From Pseudomonadota bacterium (GTDB lineage: Bacteria; Pseudomonadota; Gammaproteobacteria; Steroidobacterales; Steroidobacteraceae): a DNA stretch of 60,622 nucleotides. Positions within the stretch are counted from its first letter, which is position 1. Every line of letters begins with the position of its first letter. This document shows positions 18,276 through 27,924 of this stretch, one piece after another. The stretch spans positions 1 through 60,622 of the forward strand of contig JAJYFF010000009.1 in the NCBI GenBank assembly GCA_021785405.1, in the 5' to 3' direction. Made by a program: the position numbers and the translations under genes. The notes beneath the pieces were generated by a model. The model ran no database searches, had not been told where the DNA came from, and worked only from the letters and a program-made list of their open reading frames with translations.

Positions 18276-20156
18276 ATGGAAGAGAGCAAGCGACCGCTGA
18301 CCGCGTGGTACCTCGTCGGGGTGGTCGCGATGTTGATCGTCCTGCAGCTGCTGTTGACGACGCAGACGCCGGAAACGCTGAGCTACAGCGACTTCAAGAC
18401 CTTGTTGCAGGCACGCAAGGTCAACGACCTGACGATCGGCGACTCGACGATCGAAGGCACGGTCGACACCGCGGGCATCGCGAAGCTCCTGGCCCCGAAG
18501 ACGGCCGCCGCGCTCGAAAAGGCCACGGACGAGCACGGTGCGCATCGGTTCCTCACCCGCCGGGTCGAGGATCCCGGGTTGGTCGCCGCGCTGGATGCGG
18601 CGAAGGTGCATTACGAAGGCGCCGCCGACAGCCATTGGACCTCGACGCTGTTCGCCTGGTTGATTCCCGGGCTGCTGATCGCCGGGCTCTGGACGATGAT
18701 GCTACGGCGTACCGACGCGGGCCCCGGCTCGATCGCGCAGATCGGCCACAGCCACGCGAAGGTCTTCGTGCAGAAGGAGACCGGCGTGCACTTCTCCGAC
18801 GTCGAGGGCATCGACGAGGCGAAGGAAGAGTTGATGGAAGTCGTGCGTTTCCTGAAGGACCCGGAGCGCTACCGTCGCCTCGGCGGGCACATCCCGAAGG
18901 GCATCCTGATCGTCGGCGCGCCGGGCACCGGCAAGACCCTGCTCGCGAAGGCGGTCGCGGGCGAAGCGGGCGTGCCGTTCCTGTCGATCAGCGGATCGGA
19001 ATTCGTCGAGATGTTCGTCGGCGTCGGCGCCGCCCGGGTCCGCGATCTGTTCCAGCAAGCCGAGAAGGTCGCACCGTGCATCATCTTCGTCGACGAACTC
19101 GACGCGCTCGGCAAGGCGCGCGGGGTCGCCGGCTACGGCGGCAACGAGGAGCGCGAGCAGACCCTGAACCAGCTGCTCGTCGAGATGGACGGCTTCGACA
19201 CGAACAGCGGCGTGATGGTGATGGCGGCGACGAACCGGCCGGAGATCCTCGACCGCGCGCTCCTGCGCCCCGGCCGATTCGACCGGCACGTCGCGATCGA
19301 TCGCCCGGACGTGCGCGGTCGCGAGAAGATCCTGCGCCTGCACGCGCGCAAGTTGGTGTTGGCCGCGGACGTCGATCTCGCCGCGGTCGCGGCGAAGACG
19401 CCGGGGTTCGCCGGCGCGGACCTCGCGAACATCGTGAACGAGGCGGCGTTGCACGCGGCCCGCGCGGACAAGAAGGCGGTCGAGATGAGCGACTTCGACA
19501 GCGCGATCGACCGCGTGATCATCGGCCTCGAGAAGCGCAATCGCGTGATGAACGCGAAGGAAAAGCAGACCGTCGCCTACCACGAGGCGGGGCACGCGCT
19601 GGTCGCCGAGTCCCGTCCGAACGCGGACCGGGTCGCGAAGATCTCGATCATTCCGCGCGGCATCGGCGCGCTCGGCTTCACCCAGCAGCAACCGACCGAG
19701 GATCGATACCTCTTGCGGCGCAGCGAGCTGCTCGACCGGCTCGACGTGCTGCTCGGCGGCCGTGCGGCCGAGGAGATCGTGTTCGGCGACGTGTCCACCG
19801 GCGCGGAGGACGATCTGCAGAAGGCGACCGACATGGCGCGGCACATGGTCACCCAATACGGGATGAGCGAGCGACTCGGCCAGGCGACCTACGAGGCACC
19901 GCGGCACAGCGCGTTCCTCGACTCGCCGGCGCCGCCCGAGCGGTTCGCCTACAGCGAGCACACCGCGCAGCTGATCGACGAGGAGATCGCCCAATTGCTC
20001 GACGAGGCGCACCGTCGCGTCGCGACGACGCTCAACGAGCGGCGCGCCCAGCTCGAATCGCTCGCGCAGCGGCTGTTGCGCGACGAGGTCGTCACGCGGG
20101 ACGCGCTCGACGAACTGCTGACGCCCCCCGCACCGGCGCCCGCTCTCAGGTCCTGA
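18276..20156 (+). CDS. ftsH: ATP-dependent zinc metalloprotease FtsH
   Basis: A 626-residue membrane AAA+ protease. An N-terminal membrane segment ([17 protein letters not shown]), a ~90-residue periplasmic loop and a second membrane segment ([19 protein letters not shown]) precede the AAA domain with GAPGTGKT (residues ~214-221), SRH-type [18 protein letters not shown], and the protease domain with HEAGH (436-440) and the third zinc ligand region [15 protein letters not shown]. It degrades misassembled membrane proteins. The usual rlmE/folP neighbours are absent, so it may be an additional paralogue. Its stop overlaps the convergent MFS gene by 11 nt. Confidence 0.93.
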   Translation: MEESKRPLTAWYLVGVVAMLIVLQLLLTTQTPETLSYSDFKTLLQARKVNDLTIGDSTIEGTVDTAGIAKLLAPKTAAALEKATDEHGAHRFLTRRVEDPGLVAALDAAKVHYEGAADSHWTSTLFAWLIPGLLIAGLWTMMLRRTDAGPGSIAQIGHSHAKVFVQKETGVHFSDVEGIDEAKEELMEVVRFLKDPERYRRLGGHIPKGILIVGAPGTGKTLLAKAVAGEAGVPFLSISGSEFVEMFVGVGAARVRDLFQQAEKVAPCIIFVDELDALGKARGVAGYGGNEEREQTLNQLLVEMDGFDTNSGVMVMAATNRPEILDRALLRPGRFDRHVAIDRPDVRGREKILRLHARKLVLAADVDLAAVAAKTPGFAGADLANIVNEAALHAARADKKAVEMSDFDSAIDRVIIGLEKRNRVMNAKEKQTVAYHEAGHALVAESRPNADRVAKISIIPRGIGALGFTQQQPTEDRYLLRRSELLDRLDVLLGGRAAEEIVFGDVSTGAEDDLQKATDMARHMVTQYGMSERLGQATYEAPRHSAFLDSPAPPERFAYSEHTAQLIDEEIAQLLDEAHRRVATTLNERRAQLESLAQRLLRDEVVTRDALDELLTPPAPAPALRS

Positions 20157-21363
20157 GCACGCCCTCGGGGGGCGCGGGCCGGCTCGGCCGCCACACCAGG
20201 ATCGCGCCGAGCGCGAGCGCGGCGAACGCCGCGCCGGTGTAGAACGTGTACCCGGCGCCCGCGCGCGCCCAGATCCATCCCGCCAGAGCGCTCGCGACCA
20301 GCATCGCGCCGCCGCCGACCAGGTTGAACAACCCGAACGCGGTCCCGCGCAGCTCTGCCGGCGCGGTGTCCGTGACCATCGTCGCGAGCAAGCCCTGCGT
20401 CATACCCATGTGCACGCCCCAGAGCGCGACGCCCAGGGTGAGCATCGGCCAACTCCGGCCGCGCGCGAGCGCGAGATCCGCGAGGATCAGCACCGCGAGT
20501 CCGGCGCCGAGCAGCCGCGGGTGGCTGATGCGGTCGGCCAAGCGCCCGAACGGGTACGCGCAGAGGGAATACACGACGTTCATCGCGACCATCACGAGCG
20601 GGACGTACGCGACCAGCACGCCGTCCTGCTGGGCGCGCAGCAACAGGAACGCCTCGCTGAAGCGGGCGAGCGTGCAGACCCCGCCGACCGCGACGACCCA
20701 CCAGTACTCGCCGCCGAGACGCCCGATGTTCTCCCGCCGGATCGGATTGCGGCGCGCGCCGTTCGCGGCCGCCGCGGGCTCGGCGACCCCGAACTGGAGC
20801 AACGCGACCGCGAGCAGTGCCGGCACCACCGCGACCCAGAACACCGCGCGAAAGCGATCGTGCCACGCAAGCATCAGCGCGACCGCGAGCAACGGCCCGA
20901 GGAACGCGCCGATGGTATCGAGCGATTGCCGCAGACCGAACGCGGCCCCGCGCAACTCGCGCGGCGCGATGTCCGCGACCAGCGCGTCGCGCGGCGCACC
21001 GCGAATCCCTTTGCCGACGCGGTCGAGGATCCGCGCGCCGAGCACGAGGTGCACCGTCCCCGCGAGTGCGAACAGCGGCTTGGTCAGCGCGGAGAGGCCG
21101 TAGCCGAGCACCGCGAGGCGCTTGCGGCGACCGAGGTAGTCGCTCAGCGTTCCGGAGAAGACCTTGACGACCAGCGAGGTCGCCTCGCCGAGCCCTTCGA
21201 TCACGCCGACGACGAACGCGCTCGCACCGAGCGAGTCGACCAGGAACAGCGGCAGCAGCCCGTGGATCATTTCCGAGGAAACGTCCATCAACAGGCTCAC
21301 CGAGCCGAGGATCCAGATCGCCCGCGGCAGCGTCGGCCGCGCGGGCGGAGGCGTTTGCAGCAT
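20146..21363 (-). CDS. MFS transporter, function unknown
   Basis: A 405-residue protein with about 12 hydrophobic segments. The first helices read LGSVSLLMDVSSEMIHGLLP, and the loop 2-3 signature is SDYLGRRKRLAV; a second lobe repeats GRLADRISHPRLLG. SSEMIHGLLPLFL is a feature I associate with an uncharacterised bacterial MFS group. No catabolic gene flanks it closely; the nearest is glutathione peroxidase, divergent 53 nt away. Substrate unknown. Confidence 0.8.
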   Translation of the reverse strand: MLQTPPPARPTLPRAIWILGSVSLLMDVSSEMIHGLLPLFLVDSLGASAFVVGVIEGLGEATSLVVKVFSGTLSDYLGRRKRLAVLGYGLSALTKPLFALAGTVHLVLGARILDRVGKGIRGAPRDALVADIAPRELRGAAFGLRQSLDTIGAFLGPLLAVALMLAWHDRFRAVFWVAVVPALLAVALLQFGVAEPAAAANGARRNPIRRENIGRLGGEYWWVVAVGGVCTLARFSEAFLLLRAQQDGVLVAYVPLVMVAMNVVYSLCAYPFGRLADRISHPRLLGAGLAVLILADLALARGRSWPMLTLGVALWGVHMGMTQGLLATMVTDTAPAELRGTAFGLFNLVGGGAMLVASALAGWIWARAGAGYTFYTGAAFAALALGAILVWRPSRPAPPEGVLRT

Positions 21364-21416
21364 CGCCGGCTCGCAGATCGTGGTATCGGTCGGATGATAG
21401 CCGTAAACTGCGGCCG

Positions 21417-21896
21417 ATGAACGTCTACGACTTCTCCGCTCGGCGCATCGACGGAACCGAAGAGCCGCTGGAGCGCCACCGCGGACGGGTGCTGCTGATC
21501 GTCAACGTCGCGAGCCGTTGCGGGTTCACGCCGCAATATGCCGGGCTGCAGGCGTTGTACGCGGCGTACCGTGATCGCGGCCTCGAGATCCTCGGCTTCC
21601 CCTGCGATCAGTTCGGCCATCAGGAGCCGGACGACGAGGCGGGGATCGCGACGTTCTGCACCACCCGCTACGGCGTCACGTTCCCGATGTTCGCGAAGAT
21701 CGACGTGAACGGCGCGCAGGCCCACCCGCTCTACGTCTATCTGCAGCGTGCGCGGCCCGGATTGCTCGGCTCGCGCGCGATCAAATGGAACTTCACGAAG
21801 TTCCTGATCGACCGCGCGGGTTCGCCGCTCACGCGCTACGCGCCCGCCGAGGCGCCGCAGTCCCTGGCGAAGGACATCGAAGCGGCGCTCGGCTGA
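21417..21896 (+). CDS. Glutathione peroxidase (thiol-type)
   Basis: A 159-residue peroxidase reducing H2O2 or lipid peroxides. The peroxidatic cysteine lies in NVASRCGFTPQY; FPCDQFGHQEP supplies the glutamine, and KWNFTKFLIDR supplies Trp and Asn of the catalytic tetrad. It uses Cys in place of selenocysteine, as most bacterial forms do; these usually take electrons from thioredoxin. It stands alone, divergent from an MFS transporter. Confidence 0.93.
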   Translation: MNVYDFSARRIDGTEEPLERHRGRVLLIVNVASRCGFTPQYAGLQALYAAYRDRGLEILGFPCDQFGHQEPDDEAGIATFCTTRYGVTFPMFAKIDVNGAQAHPLYVYLQRARPGLLGSRAIKWNFTKFLIDRAGSPLTRYAPAEAPQSLAKDIEAALG

Positions 21897-21932
21897 CCGC
21901 CACCGCGGCGGGTCGCGCGTCGCGCCGCCGCA

Positions 21933-22874
21933 TCAACCCTCGGTCGGGGGAAAGCGACTCGCGACGCTGCGATCGGGTCGCGGCAACGGCCCGGCGAGGC
22001 GGGCCGCGTGCGCATCGAGGTGCGCCTCGGCCGGCGCGACCACCCGCCCATAGAGCCGCCGACAGGTGTCGTACGCGAGGATCCCGGGCCACTGCGGCGG
22101 CAACAATTCCCGCGGGAGCAGGGGATCGCGCAGATGGATCTTCCGATACTCGTGGATCAGCAAGGTGCGCACGACGAACGCGACCGACGGCGAGAGCGGT
22201 TCCGCGCGCGCGAGCGCTCGCGCCACCGCCTCGTAGCGCCGGATGAAGTGCCGGTAGCGCAACGCGAGATCCGTCAATTCCCAGCCCTGACGCACGATCC
22301 GCTCCCGCTCCGGGCCGGCGATCGCACCGCCCGCGGTCTCGAGCAGCAGCGGCGCCCGCGCGAGCCCGGCGGCCGCCAGGCACGCACGCACCGCCGCAGG
22401 GCTCGCGGTCGGATGCGCGAGCACGCCGGCCGCGAGTTCGCCGAAGCCGATCCAGCGAAGTTGGCGCCGCACCGCGTCGCGCCCGGCCGCCGCACCGCCC
22501 GGCAGCACGACCAGCGTCCACGCGCCGTTCCAAGGACCGGGAGGACCGGAGTAGATCCGCGCGGTCGCCTCGACGAACCGCGCACGCCCCCGCGCCGAGA
22601 GCCGGTACTCGCTGCGCCGCCCGAGCCGGCGGCTCGCGAGCCAGTCCTCGTGCACCAAGCGCGCGACGGACGTCCGCACCAGGCGTTCGGTCAAGCCGAA
22701 CGGCGCCATCAAATCGATCAGGCTGCCGAGCGCGATCGCGCCGCCGCGCGGCGCGAGCGCATCGCCGAACACGGTCACGATCAGCGAGCCCCCGCGCAAC
22801 GGCCGTTGCCGGCGAAACGCGGCGAGTAGTGTGGCGACGCGGCGCGGAATTCGATCGCGGCTCGACTCGGGCAT
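21933..22874 (-). CDS. paaX: PaaX, phenylacetyl-CoA-responsive repressor
   Basis: A 313-residue protein of the PaaX family. The N-terminal winged helix contains SLIVTVFGDALAPRGGAIAL and FGLTERLVRTSVARLVHEDWL; the C-terminal domain includes ATARIYSGPPGPWNGAWTLV and YRHFIRRYEAVARAL, both typical. PaaX represses paa genes until phenylacetyl-CoA binds. It is divergent from paaA over an 85-nt gap that contains a matching dyad. The GntR-like fold and context leave little doubt. Confidence 0.95.
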   Translation of the reverse strand: MPESSRDRIPRRVATLLAAFRRQRPLRGGSLIVTVFGDALAPRGGAIALGSLIDLMAPFGLTERLVRTSVARLVHEDWLASRRLGRRSEYRLSARGRARFVEATARIYSGPPGPWNGAWTLVVLPGGAAAGRDAVRRQLRWIGFGELAAGVLAHPTASPAAVRACLAAAGLARAPLLLETAGGAIAGPERERIVRQGWELTDLALRYRHFIRRYEAVARALARAEPLSPSVAFVVRTLLIHEYRKIHLRDPLLPRELLPPQWPGILAYDTCRRLYGRVVAPAEAHLDAHAARLAGPLPRPDRSVASRFPPTEG

Positions 22875-22884
22875 CGGCGCATTC

Positions 22885-22923
22885 TGACACAGAAATGGTT
22901 GTCATCCGTATTTTCGCGTGTCA
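22885..22923. promoter_or_regulatory. Candidate PaaX operator, TGACAC-N27-GTGTCA
   Basis: TGACAC (22885-22890) and GTGTCA (22918-22923) are exact reverse complements with 27 bases between them, located between divergent paaX and paaA. The published E. coli PaaX consensus, as I recall it, is TGATTC-N27-GAATCA. The outer TGA/TCA bases and the unusual 27-nt spacing agree; the inner three bases differ. Confidence 0.65.
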
Positions 22924-22959
22924 CACTTGCCCGGTCGGCACGATCCGGGGGAAGCGCAG

Positions 22960-23949
22960 ATGTACACCCAGGGGCTCAACGAACTGGCGGCACGACCGCT
23001 CGCGGCGGGACAGGAGAATCCGGAGCTGTTGCGCCGGTTCGAGGCGCGGATCGACGCGGAAGAGAAGATCGAGCCGAAGGACTGGATGCCGGAGGCGTAC
23101 CGGCAAACCTTGATCCGGCAGATCTCCCAGCACGCGCATTCGGAGATCGTCGGCATGCTGCCGGAAGGCAACTGGATCACCCGCGCGCCGTCCCTGCTGC
23201 GCAAGTCGATCCTGATCGCGAAGGTCCAGGACGAAGGCGGTCACGGCGCCTACCTGTACTCGGCCGCGGAGACGCTCGGGATCTCGCGCGCGGAGCTCGT
23301 CGACCAGCTGCTGTCGGGCGCCGCGAAGTACTCGAGCATCTTCAACTATCCCACCTTGACCTGGGCCGACGTCGGCGCGATCGGCTGGCTCGTCGACGGC
23401 GCCGCGATCATGAACCAGATCCCGCTGTGCCGCTGCTCGTACGGGCCATACTCGCGCGCGATGATCCGGGTCTGCAAGGAAGAGAGCTTCCACCAGCGCC
23501 AGGGGTACGATCTGATGCTCAAGCTCGCGCGCGGGTCGGCCGCCCAGCGCGCGATCGCGCAGGACGCGCTGAACCGCTGGTGGTGGCCGTCGCTGATGAT
23601 GTTCGGGCCTCCGGACACGGCGTCGCCGCACACCGCGTTGTCGGTGCGCTGGAAGATCAAGCGATTCACGAACGACGAGCTGCGGCAGAAATTCGTCGAC
23701 TTCACCGTTCCGCAAGCGCGCTTCCTCGGACTCGAGATCCCGGACCCGGCGCTGCGCTGGGACGCCGAACGCGGCCAGCACGTCCACGGCGAGATCGACT
23801 GGAGCGAATTCCAGGACGTCGTGCGCGGCAACGGTCCGTGCAACCAGGACCGGCTGCAGGCGCGGCGCGATGCGCACGAGTCCGGTCGTTGGGTCCGCGA
23901 GGCGGCGCTCGCGCACGCGGCGAAGCACGCCCGCGCGGCGGCCGCCTGA
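22960..23949 (+). CDS. paaA: Phenylacetyl-CoA 1,2-epoxidase catalytic subunit PaaA
   Basis: A 329-residue ferritin-fold di-iron monooxygenase subunit that epoxidises the ring of phenylacetyl-CoA together with PaaBCE. Iron-ligand helices contain [48 protein letters not shown] and [13 protein letters not shown]. The start at ATG 22960, after GGGGGAAGC, gives the normal length; an upstream ATG at 22918 would lie inside the operator. First gene of a 10-11 gene plus-strand operon. Confidence 0.97.
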   Translation: MYTQGLNELAARPLAAGQENPELLRRFEARIDAEEKIEPKDWMPEAYRQTLIRQISQHAHSEIVGMLPEGNWITRAPSLLRKSILIAKVQDEGGHGAYLYSAAETLGISRAELVDQLLSGAAKYSSIFNYPTLTWADVGAIGWLVDGAAIMNQIPLCRCSYGPYSRAMIRVCKEESFHQRQGYDLMLKLARGSAAQRAIAQDALNRWWWPSLMMFGPPDTASPHTALSVRWKIKRFTNDELRQKFVDFTVPQARFLGLEIPDPALRWDAERGQHVHGEIDWSEFQDVVRGNGPCNQDRLQARRDAHESGRWVREAALAHAAKHARAAAA

Positions 23950-23985
23950 CACCGGGCGACGACGCCAACCTTCACGGAGACCCCG

Positions 23986-24276
23986 ATGCAACCCAAACCC
24001 GATTGGCCGCTCTACGAGATCTTCGTCCGCGCGCGCGGCGGGCTCGATCACAAGCACGTCGGCAGCGTTCACGCGGCGGACGCGTCGATGGCGATGGAGC
24101 ATGCCCGCGACGTCTATACCCGCCGGCAGGAGGGCGTCAGCGTCTGGGTCGTACGGTCGACGGACATCGTCGCGTCGGACCCGGACGAGGCCGACGCGCT
24201 GTTCGAGCCGGCGCGGGACAAGATCTATCGCCATCCGACGTTCTACGACATTCCGAAAGAGGTCGAGACGCTGTGA
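23986..24276 (+). CDS. paaB: Phenylacetyl-CoA epoxidase subunit PaaB
   Basis: A 96-residue accessory subunit. DWPLYEIFVRARGGLDHKHV and GSVHAADASMAMEHARDVYTR are signature blocks of PaaB, and the C-terminal YRHPTFYDIPKEV is conserved. It bridges PaaA/PaaC heterodimers in the epoxidase complex. Its stop overlaps the paaC start (GTGA). Confidence 0.97.
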   Translation: MQPKPDWPLYEIFVRARGGLDHKHVGSVHAADASMAMEHARDVYTRRQEGVSVWVVRSTDIVASDPDEADALFEPARDKIYRHPTFYDIPKEVETL

Positions 24277-25061
24277 GCGCGACCGGCGAGATCGCGCCGA
24301 GCCGGGACGCGTCGAGGGCGCAGCTGGAGTACTTGCTGCGCCTCGGCGACACGTCGCTCGTGCTCGCGCAGCGCCTCGGCGAATGGATCGGCCACGCGCC
24401 GGCGATCGAGGAAGACCTCGGGCTCGCGAACACGGCGCTCGATCTGCTCGGCCAGGCGCGCTTGTTGCTCGCCTATGCCGGCGAGGTCGAGGGGCGTGGG
24501 CGCGGCGAGGACGATCTCGCGTTCCTGCGCGAGGAAGCCGAGTACCGTAACGCGACGCTCGCGGAGATGCCGAACGGCGATTTCGGCGACACGATCGTGC
24601 GACAGTTGTTGATCGACGCGTATCAGGTGCCGCTCTACGAACGGCTCGCGGGCTCCCGCGATCCGCGGCTCGCCGAGATCGCGGCGAAGGCGCTGAAGGA
24701 ATCCCGCTATCACCTGCGCTACAGCGCCGGTTGGGTCGTGCGCCTCGGCGACGGGACCGAAGAGAGCCACACGCGCGTGCAAGCCTCGCTCGAACGGCTC
24801 TGGCCGTACACGCTCGAACTGTTCGACGCGGACGAGATCGACCGCGGCGTACTCGCGTCCGGGGTCGGGCCGGACCTGGCAGCGGTGCAGGGGGAATGGT
24901 CGGCCCGGATCGACGCGGTGCTCGCCGAGGCGACCCTCGCGCGACCCGCCGCGCCGCGCTACCGCTGGTACGGCAAGCAGGGCCGCCACAGCGAGCACCT
25001 CGGCCACCTGCTCGCCGAGATGCAGCACCTGCCGCGCATCCATCCGGGAGCGCGATGGTGA
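24273..25061 (+). CDS. paaC: Phenylacetyl-CoA epoxidase structural subunit PaaC
   Basis: A 262-residue ferritin-like protein homologous to PaaA but lacking most iron ligands; it stabilises the catalytic subunit. Typical sequence: YLLRLGDTSLVLAQRLGEWI, ANTALDLLGQARLLL, ALKESRYHLRYSAGWVVRLG and YGKQGRHSEHLGHLLAEMQ. The GTG start at 24273 overlaps the paaB stop; the gene overlaps paaD by 7 nt, so the subunits are translationally coupled. Confidence 0.95.
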   Translation: MSATGEIAPSRDASRAQLEYLLRLGDTSLVLAQRLGEWIGHAPAIEEDLGLANTALDLLGQARLLLAYAGEVEGRGRGEDDLAFLREEAEYRNATLAEMPNGDFGDTIVRQLLIDAYQVPLYERLAGSRDPRLAEIAAKALKESRYHLRYSAGWVVRLGDGTEESHTRVQASLERLWPYTLELFDADEIDRGVLASGVGPDLAAVQGEWSARIDAVLAEATLARPAAPRYRWYGKQGRHSEHLGHLLAEMQHLPRIHPGARW

Positions 25062-25564
25062 ACGCCGGCGGCGTCGACGTCGTACGCGAGACCCCGTCGA
25101 CCCGGGTCGCGCGCGCGCGAGCGGTGCTCGAGACGGTGCCGGATCCGGAGATTCCGGTGCTGAGCGTGGTCGACCTCGGCATCGTCCGCGACGTCGACGC
25201 GCTCGCCGACGGCAGCTTGCGCGTCGGCCTGTCGCCGACCTACTCGGGATGTCCCGCGACCGCGACCATCCGCGAGGACGTCGCCGCGGCGCTCGAGCGC
25301 GCGGGACTCGGTCCGGTCCGGGTCGTCGACGTGCTGTCGCCGGCCTGGTCGAGCGACTGGATCAGCGAGGAGGGCCGGCGCAAGCTCCTGGAATACGGGA
25401 TCGCGCCGCCGACGCGCGTCGATGCGCCGCGCCTCCCCGTGGCCTGTCCGCGCTGCGGCTCGGTCGACACCGAGCGCCTCAGCGAATTCGGCTCGACGCC
25501 GTGCAAGGCGCTGTACCGCTGCCGCGCATGCCAGGAACCCTTCGATCGATTCAAGTGCCTCTGA
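25055..25564 (+). CDS. paaD: PaaD, iron-sulfur/assembly factor of the epoxidase
   Basis: A 169-residue protein with an N-terminal DUF59/MIP18-type domain (TVPDPEIPVLSVVDLGIVRD, SPTYSGCPATATI) and a C-terminal zinc ribbon (CPRCGS and CRACQ) that paaD proteins characteristically carry. It is thought to help mature the epoxidase metal centres. The start at 25055 overlaps the paaC stop. Confidence 0.95.
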   Translation: MVNAGGVDVVRETPSTRVARARAVLETVPDPEIPVLSVVDLGIVRDVDALADGSLRVGLSPTYSGCPATATIREDVAAALERAGLGPVRVVDVLSPAWSSDWISEEGRRKLLEYGIAPPTRVDAPRLPVACPRCGSVDTERLSEFGSTPCKALYRCRACQEPFDRFKCL

Positions 25565-25583
25565 GCCCTCGAGAGCGCCCCCA

Positions 25584-26654
25584 ATGCTGAGTTTCCACTC
25601 CTTGACGCTGCTGCGCCGCGAACCGATCGCGGAGGACGCGTTCGCCCTCGACTTGCGGCCCGATCCGGCGCTGCGCGAGGCGTTTCGATTCGAACCCGGG
25701 CAGCACCTGCCGGTGCGGGCGACGCTCGGGGGCCGGGAGCTGCGCCGGACCTACTCGATCGTCGGATCCGCCGGCGACGCGCTGCGGATCGCGGTCCGGC
25801 TGCAAGGCGAGATGTCGCGGTATCTCGCCGAGGGCCTCGCGATCGGCGATCGCCTCGAAGCGATGGAGCCGACCGGCCGGTTCCGCCCGACGCTCGACGC
25901 AGCGCGCTCGCGCTCGGTCGTCGCGTTCGCCTCGGGCAGCGGGATCACGCCGGTGTTGCCGATCCTCGAGACGATCCTGCGCGTCGAACCCGGCTCGGAC
26001 GCGATGCTCTTCTACGGGAACCGTTCGCTCGCGCGCACGATGTTCGTCGATGAACTGCTCGCGCTGAAGAATCGCCACCTCGGGCGGTTCGTGGTGCATT
26101 TCTTGATGAGCCGCGAACCGCAGGACGTCGAATTGTTCAACGGCCGGCTGGACGGCGCGAAGTTGCGCGAGCTCGCGGCGAGCGAATTCGATCCGCGCGC
26201 GATCGACGAGTACTTCGTGTGCGGACCCGGCGCGATGGTCAAGGATCTCTCGGCGGCCTTGCGCGAGCTCGGGGCGGGCGGCAAGATCCACGTCGAGCGC
26301 TTTTCGACGCAGACCGGCGCGGCGCCCGAGCGACCGGCAGCCGCCGTCGGCGGCGCGACCGCGCCGAGCGCCGCGCACACCGAGGTCCTGGTCACGATCG
26401 ACGGCCGGCGTCGCGCGTTCCGGATGTCCCCGGAGGAGCGCATCCTCGACGCGGCCGAGCGGGCCGGTCTCGCGTTGCCGTTCTCCTGCCGGTCCGGCGT
26501 CTGCTCGACCTGCCGGGCGAAGCTCGTCGCGGGCACCGTCGAGATGGAGCGCAATCAGGCGCTCGAGGACTGGGAGGTGCAGGCGGGCTTCATCCTGTGC
26601 TGCCAGGCGCGACCGACCAGCGCGCGGGTCGAGATCAGCTACGACGAGAAGTGA
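25584..26654 (+). CDS. paaE: Phenylacetyl-CoA epoxidase reductase PaaE
   Basis: A 356-residue reductase that passes NADPH electrons to PaaABC. The N-terminal FAD domain carries RRTYSIVGS, the nucleotide domain SGSGITPVLPILETIL and FVCGPGAMV, and the C-terminal plant-type [2Fe-2S] ferredoxin CRSGVCSTC with the fourth Cys in GFILCCQA. ATG at 25584 gives the usual length; longer frames upstream would overlap paaD. Confidence 0.96.
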   Translation: MLSFHSLTLLRREPIAEDAFALDLRPDPALREAFRFEPGQHLPVRATLGGRELRRTYSIVGSAGDALRIAVRLQGEMSRYLAEGLAIGDRLEAMEPTGRFRPTLDAARSRSVVAFASGSGITPVLPILETILRVEPGSDAMLFYGNRSLARTMFVDELLALKNRHLGRFVVHFLMSREPQDVELFNGRLDGAKLRELAASEFDPRAIDEYFVCGPGAMVKDLSAALRELGAGGKIHVERFSTQTGAAPERPAAAVGGATAPSAAHTEVLVTIDGRRRAFRMSPEERILDAAERAGLALPFSCRSGVCSTCRAKLVAGTVEMERNQALEDWEVQAGFILCCQARPTSARVEISYDEK

Positions 26655-26660
26655 GCGGCG

Positions 26661-27449
26661 ATGGGTTACGAACACATCCTCTACGAGTCGAACGCGGCGA
26701 TCGCGCGGCTCACGCTGAATCGGCCGGACAAGCTCAACGCGTTCACGACCGCGATGCACGCCGAGGTGCGGGACGCGCTCGCGCGCACGCGCACCGATGG
26801 CTCGCGGGTGCTCGTGGTCACCGGCGCCGGTCGCGGCTTCTGCGCGGGCCAGGACCTCGCGGACCGTGCGGTCGCGCCCGGTGAGCGTCGGGTCGATCTC
26901 GGCGAGTCGATCGAGAAGCACTACGCGCCGCTCGTGCTCGCGCTGCGCCGCCTGCCGATGCCGGTAATCGCCGCGGTCAACGGCGTCGCCGCCGGCGCCG
27001 GTGCCAACCTCGCGCTGTGCTGCGATCTGGTGATCGCGGCGCGCAGCGCGAGCTTCGTCCAGGCCTTCGCGAAGATCGGCTTGCTGCCGGATTCCGGCGG
27101 CACCTGGACCTTGCCGCGTCTGGTCGGCAACGCGCGCGCGCTCGGCTTGACGATGCTCGGCGACAAGCTGGGCGCGGCGGAGGCGGCGGAGTGGGGGCTG
27201 ATCTGGCGCTGCGTCGACGACGCGGAATTTCCCGCCGCCGTCGAGGCGCTCGCGACGCGGCTCGCGGCCGCGCCGACGCTCGCGCTCGCCCGCACGAAGC
27301 AAGCGATCTACGGCGCCTGGGAACGATCGCTCGCGGCGCAACTCGACCTCGAGCGCGACGCTCAGCGCGAACTCGGCGCGTCCGACGACTACGCCGAGGG
27401 CGTCGCCGCGTTCCTCGCCAAACGGCCACCCCGCTTCGTCGGGCGTTAG
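26661..27449 (+). CDS. paaG: 1,2-epoxyphenylacetyl-CoA isomerase PaaG
   Basis: A 262-residue crotonase-fold enzyme converting the epoxide to oxepin-CoA. The oxyanion segments are FCAGQDLADR and GVAAGAGANLALCCD, and the catalytic Asp is in KIGLLPDSGGTW, the PaaG pattern replacing the hydratase glutamates. The C-terminus DYAEGVAAFLAKRPPRFVGR is typical. It starts 6 nt after paaE. Confidence 0.93.
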   Translation: MGYEHILYESNAAIARLTLNRPDKLNAFTTAMHAEVRDALARTRTDGSRVLVVTGAGRGFCAGQDLADRAVAPGERRVDLGESIEKHYAPLVLALRRLPMPVIAAVNGVAAGAGANLALCCDLVIAARSASFVQAFAKIGLLPDSGGTWTLPRLVGNARALGLTMLGDKLGAAEAAEWGLIWRCVDDAEFPAAVEALATRLAAAPTLALARTKQAIYGAWERSLAAQLDLERDAQRELGASDDYAEGVAAFLAKRPPRFVGR

Positions 27450-27468
27450 TCCAAAGGAGCGACCCGCG

Positions 27469-27924
27469 ATGAACGACACGACCCCGCCCGATGCGCAGGC
27501 GATCGCCGAACGGGCCGCGGCTGCGATGTTCGCCGACGACCGCGCGTCCCAGTCGCTGGGGATGCGCATCGTCGCGATCGCGCCCGACGAGTGCCGGATC
27601 GCAATGACCGTCCGTGCGGACATGGTCAACGGGGTCGGGACCTGTCACGGCGGGATCCTGTTCACGCTCGCCGACAGCGCGTTCGCGTTCGCGTGCAATT
27701 CCGACGGCGCAACCACGGTCGCCGCCGGCGCGAGCATCGACTTCCTTTCGGTCGCGCGCGCCGGCGACGAGTTGACCGCGACCGCGCGCGCGCTGTGGCG
27801 CGGCCGGCGCGCGGGTTTGTACGACGTCTCGGTCGTCGATCAACGCGGGATCGTCGTCGCGACCTTTCGCGGCCGGTCGTACCGGCTCTCGGAGCGCGAC
27901 CCGCGCAAGAAGGAGAATCCATGA
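27469..27924 (+). CDS. paaI: Hydroxyphenylacetyl-CoA thioesterase PaaI
   Basis: A 151-residue hotdog-fold thioesterase that removes stalled CoA thioesters and recycles Co[27 protein letters not shown] carries the HGG turn and catalytic Asp; later blocks are [20 protein letters not shown] and [18 protein letters not shown]. Its stop overlaps the start of paaJ by four bases (ATGA). Confidence 0.94.
   Translation: MNDTTPPDAQAIAERAAAAMFADDRASQSLGMRIVAIAPDECRIAMTVRADMVNGVGTCHGGILFTLADSAFAFACNSDGATTVAAGASIDFLSVARAGDELTATARALWRGRRAGLYDVSVVDQRGIVVATFRGRSYRLSERDPRKKENP

Noticed and set aside
22899-24272. A very long plus-strand frame running through paaA and paaB into paaC
   Set aside because: Only its last 262 codons resemble a protein (PaaC); the earlier part is out of frame with clear paaA and paaB.
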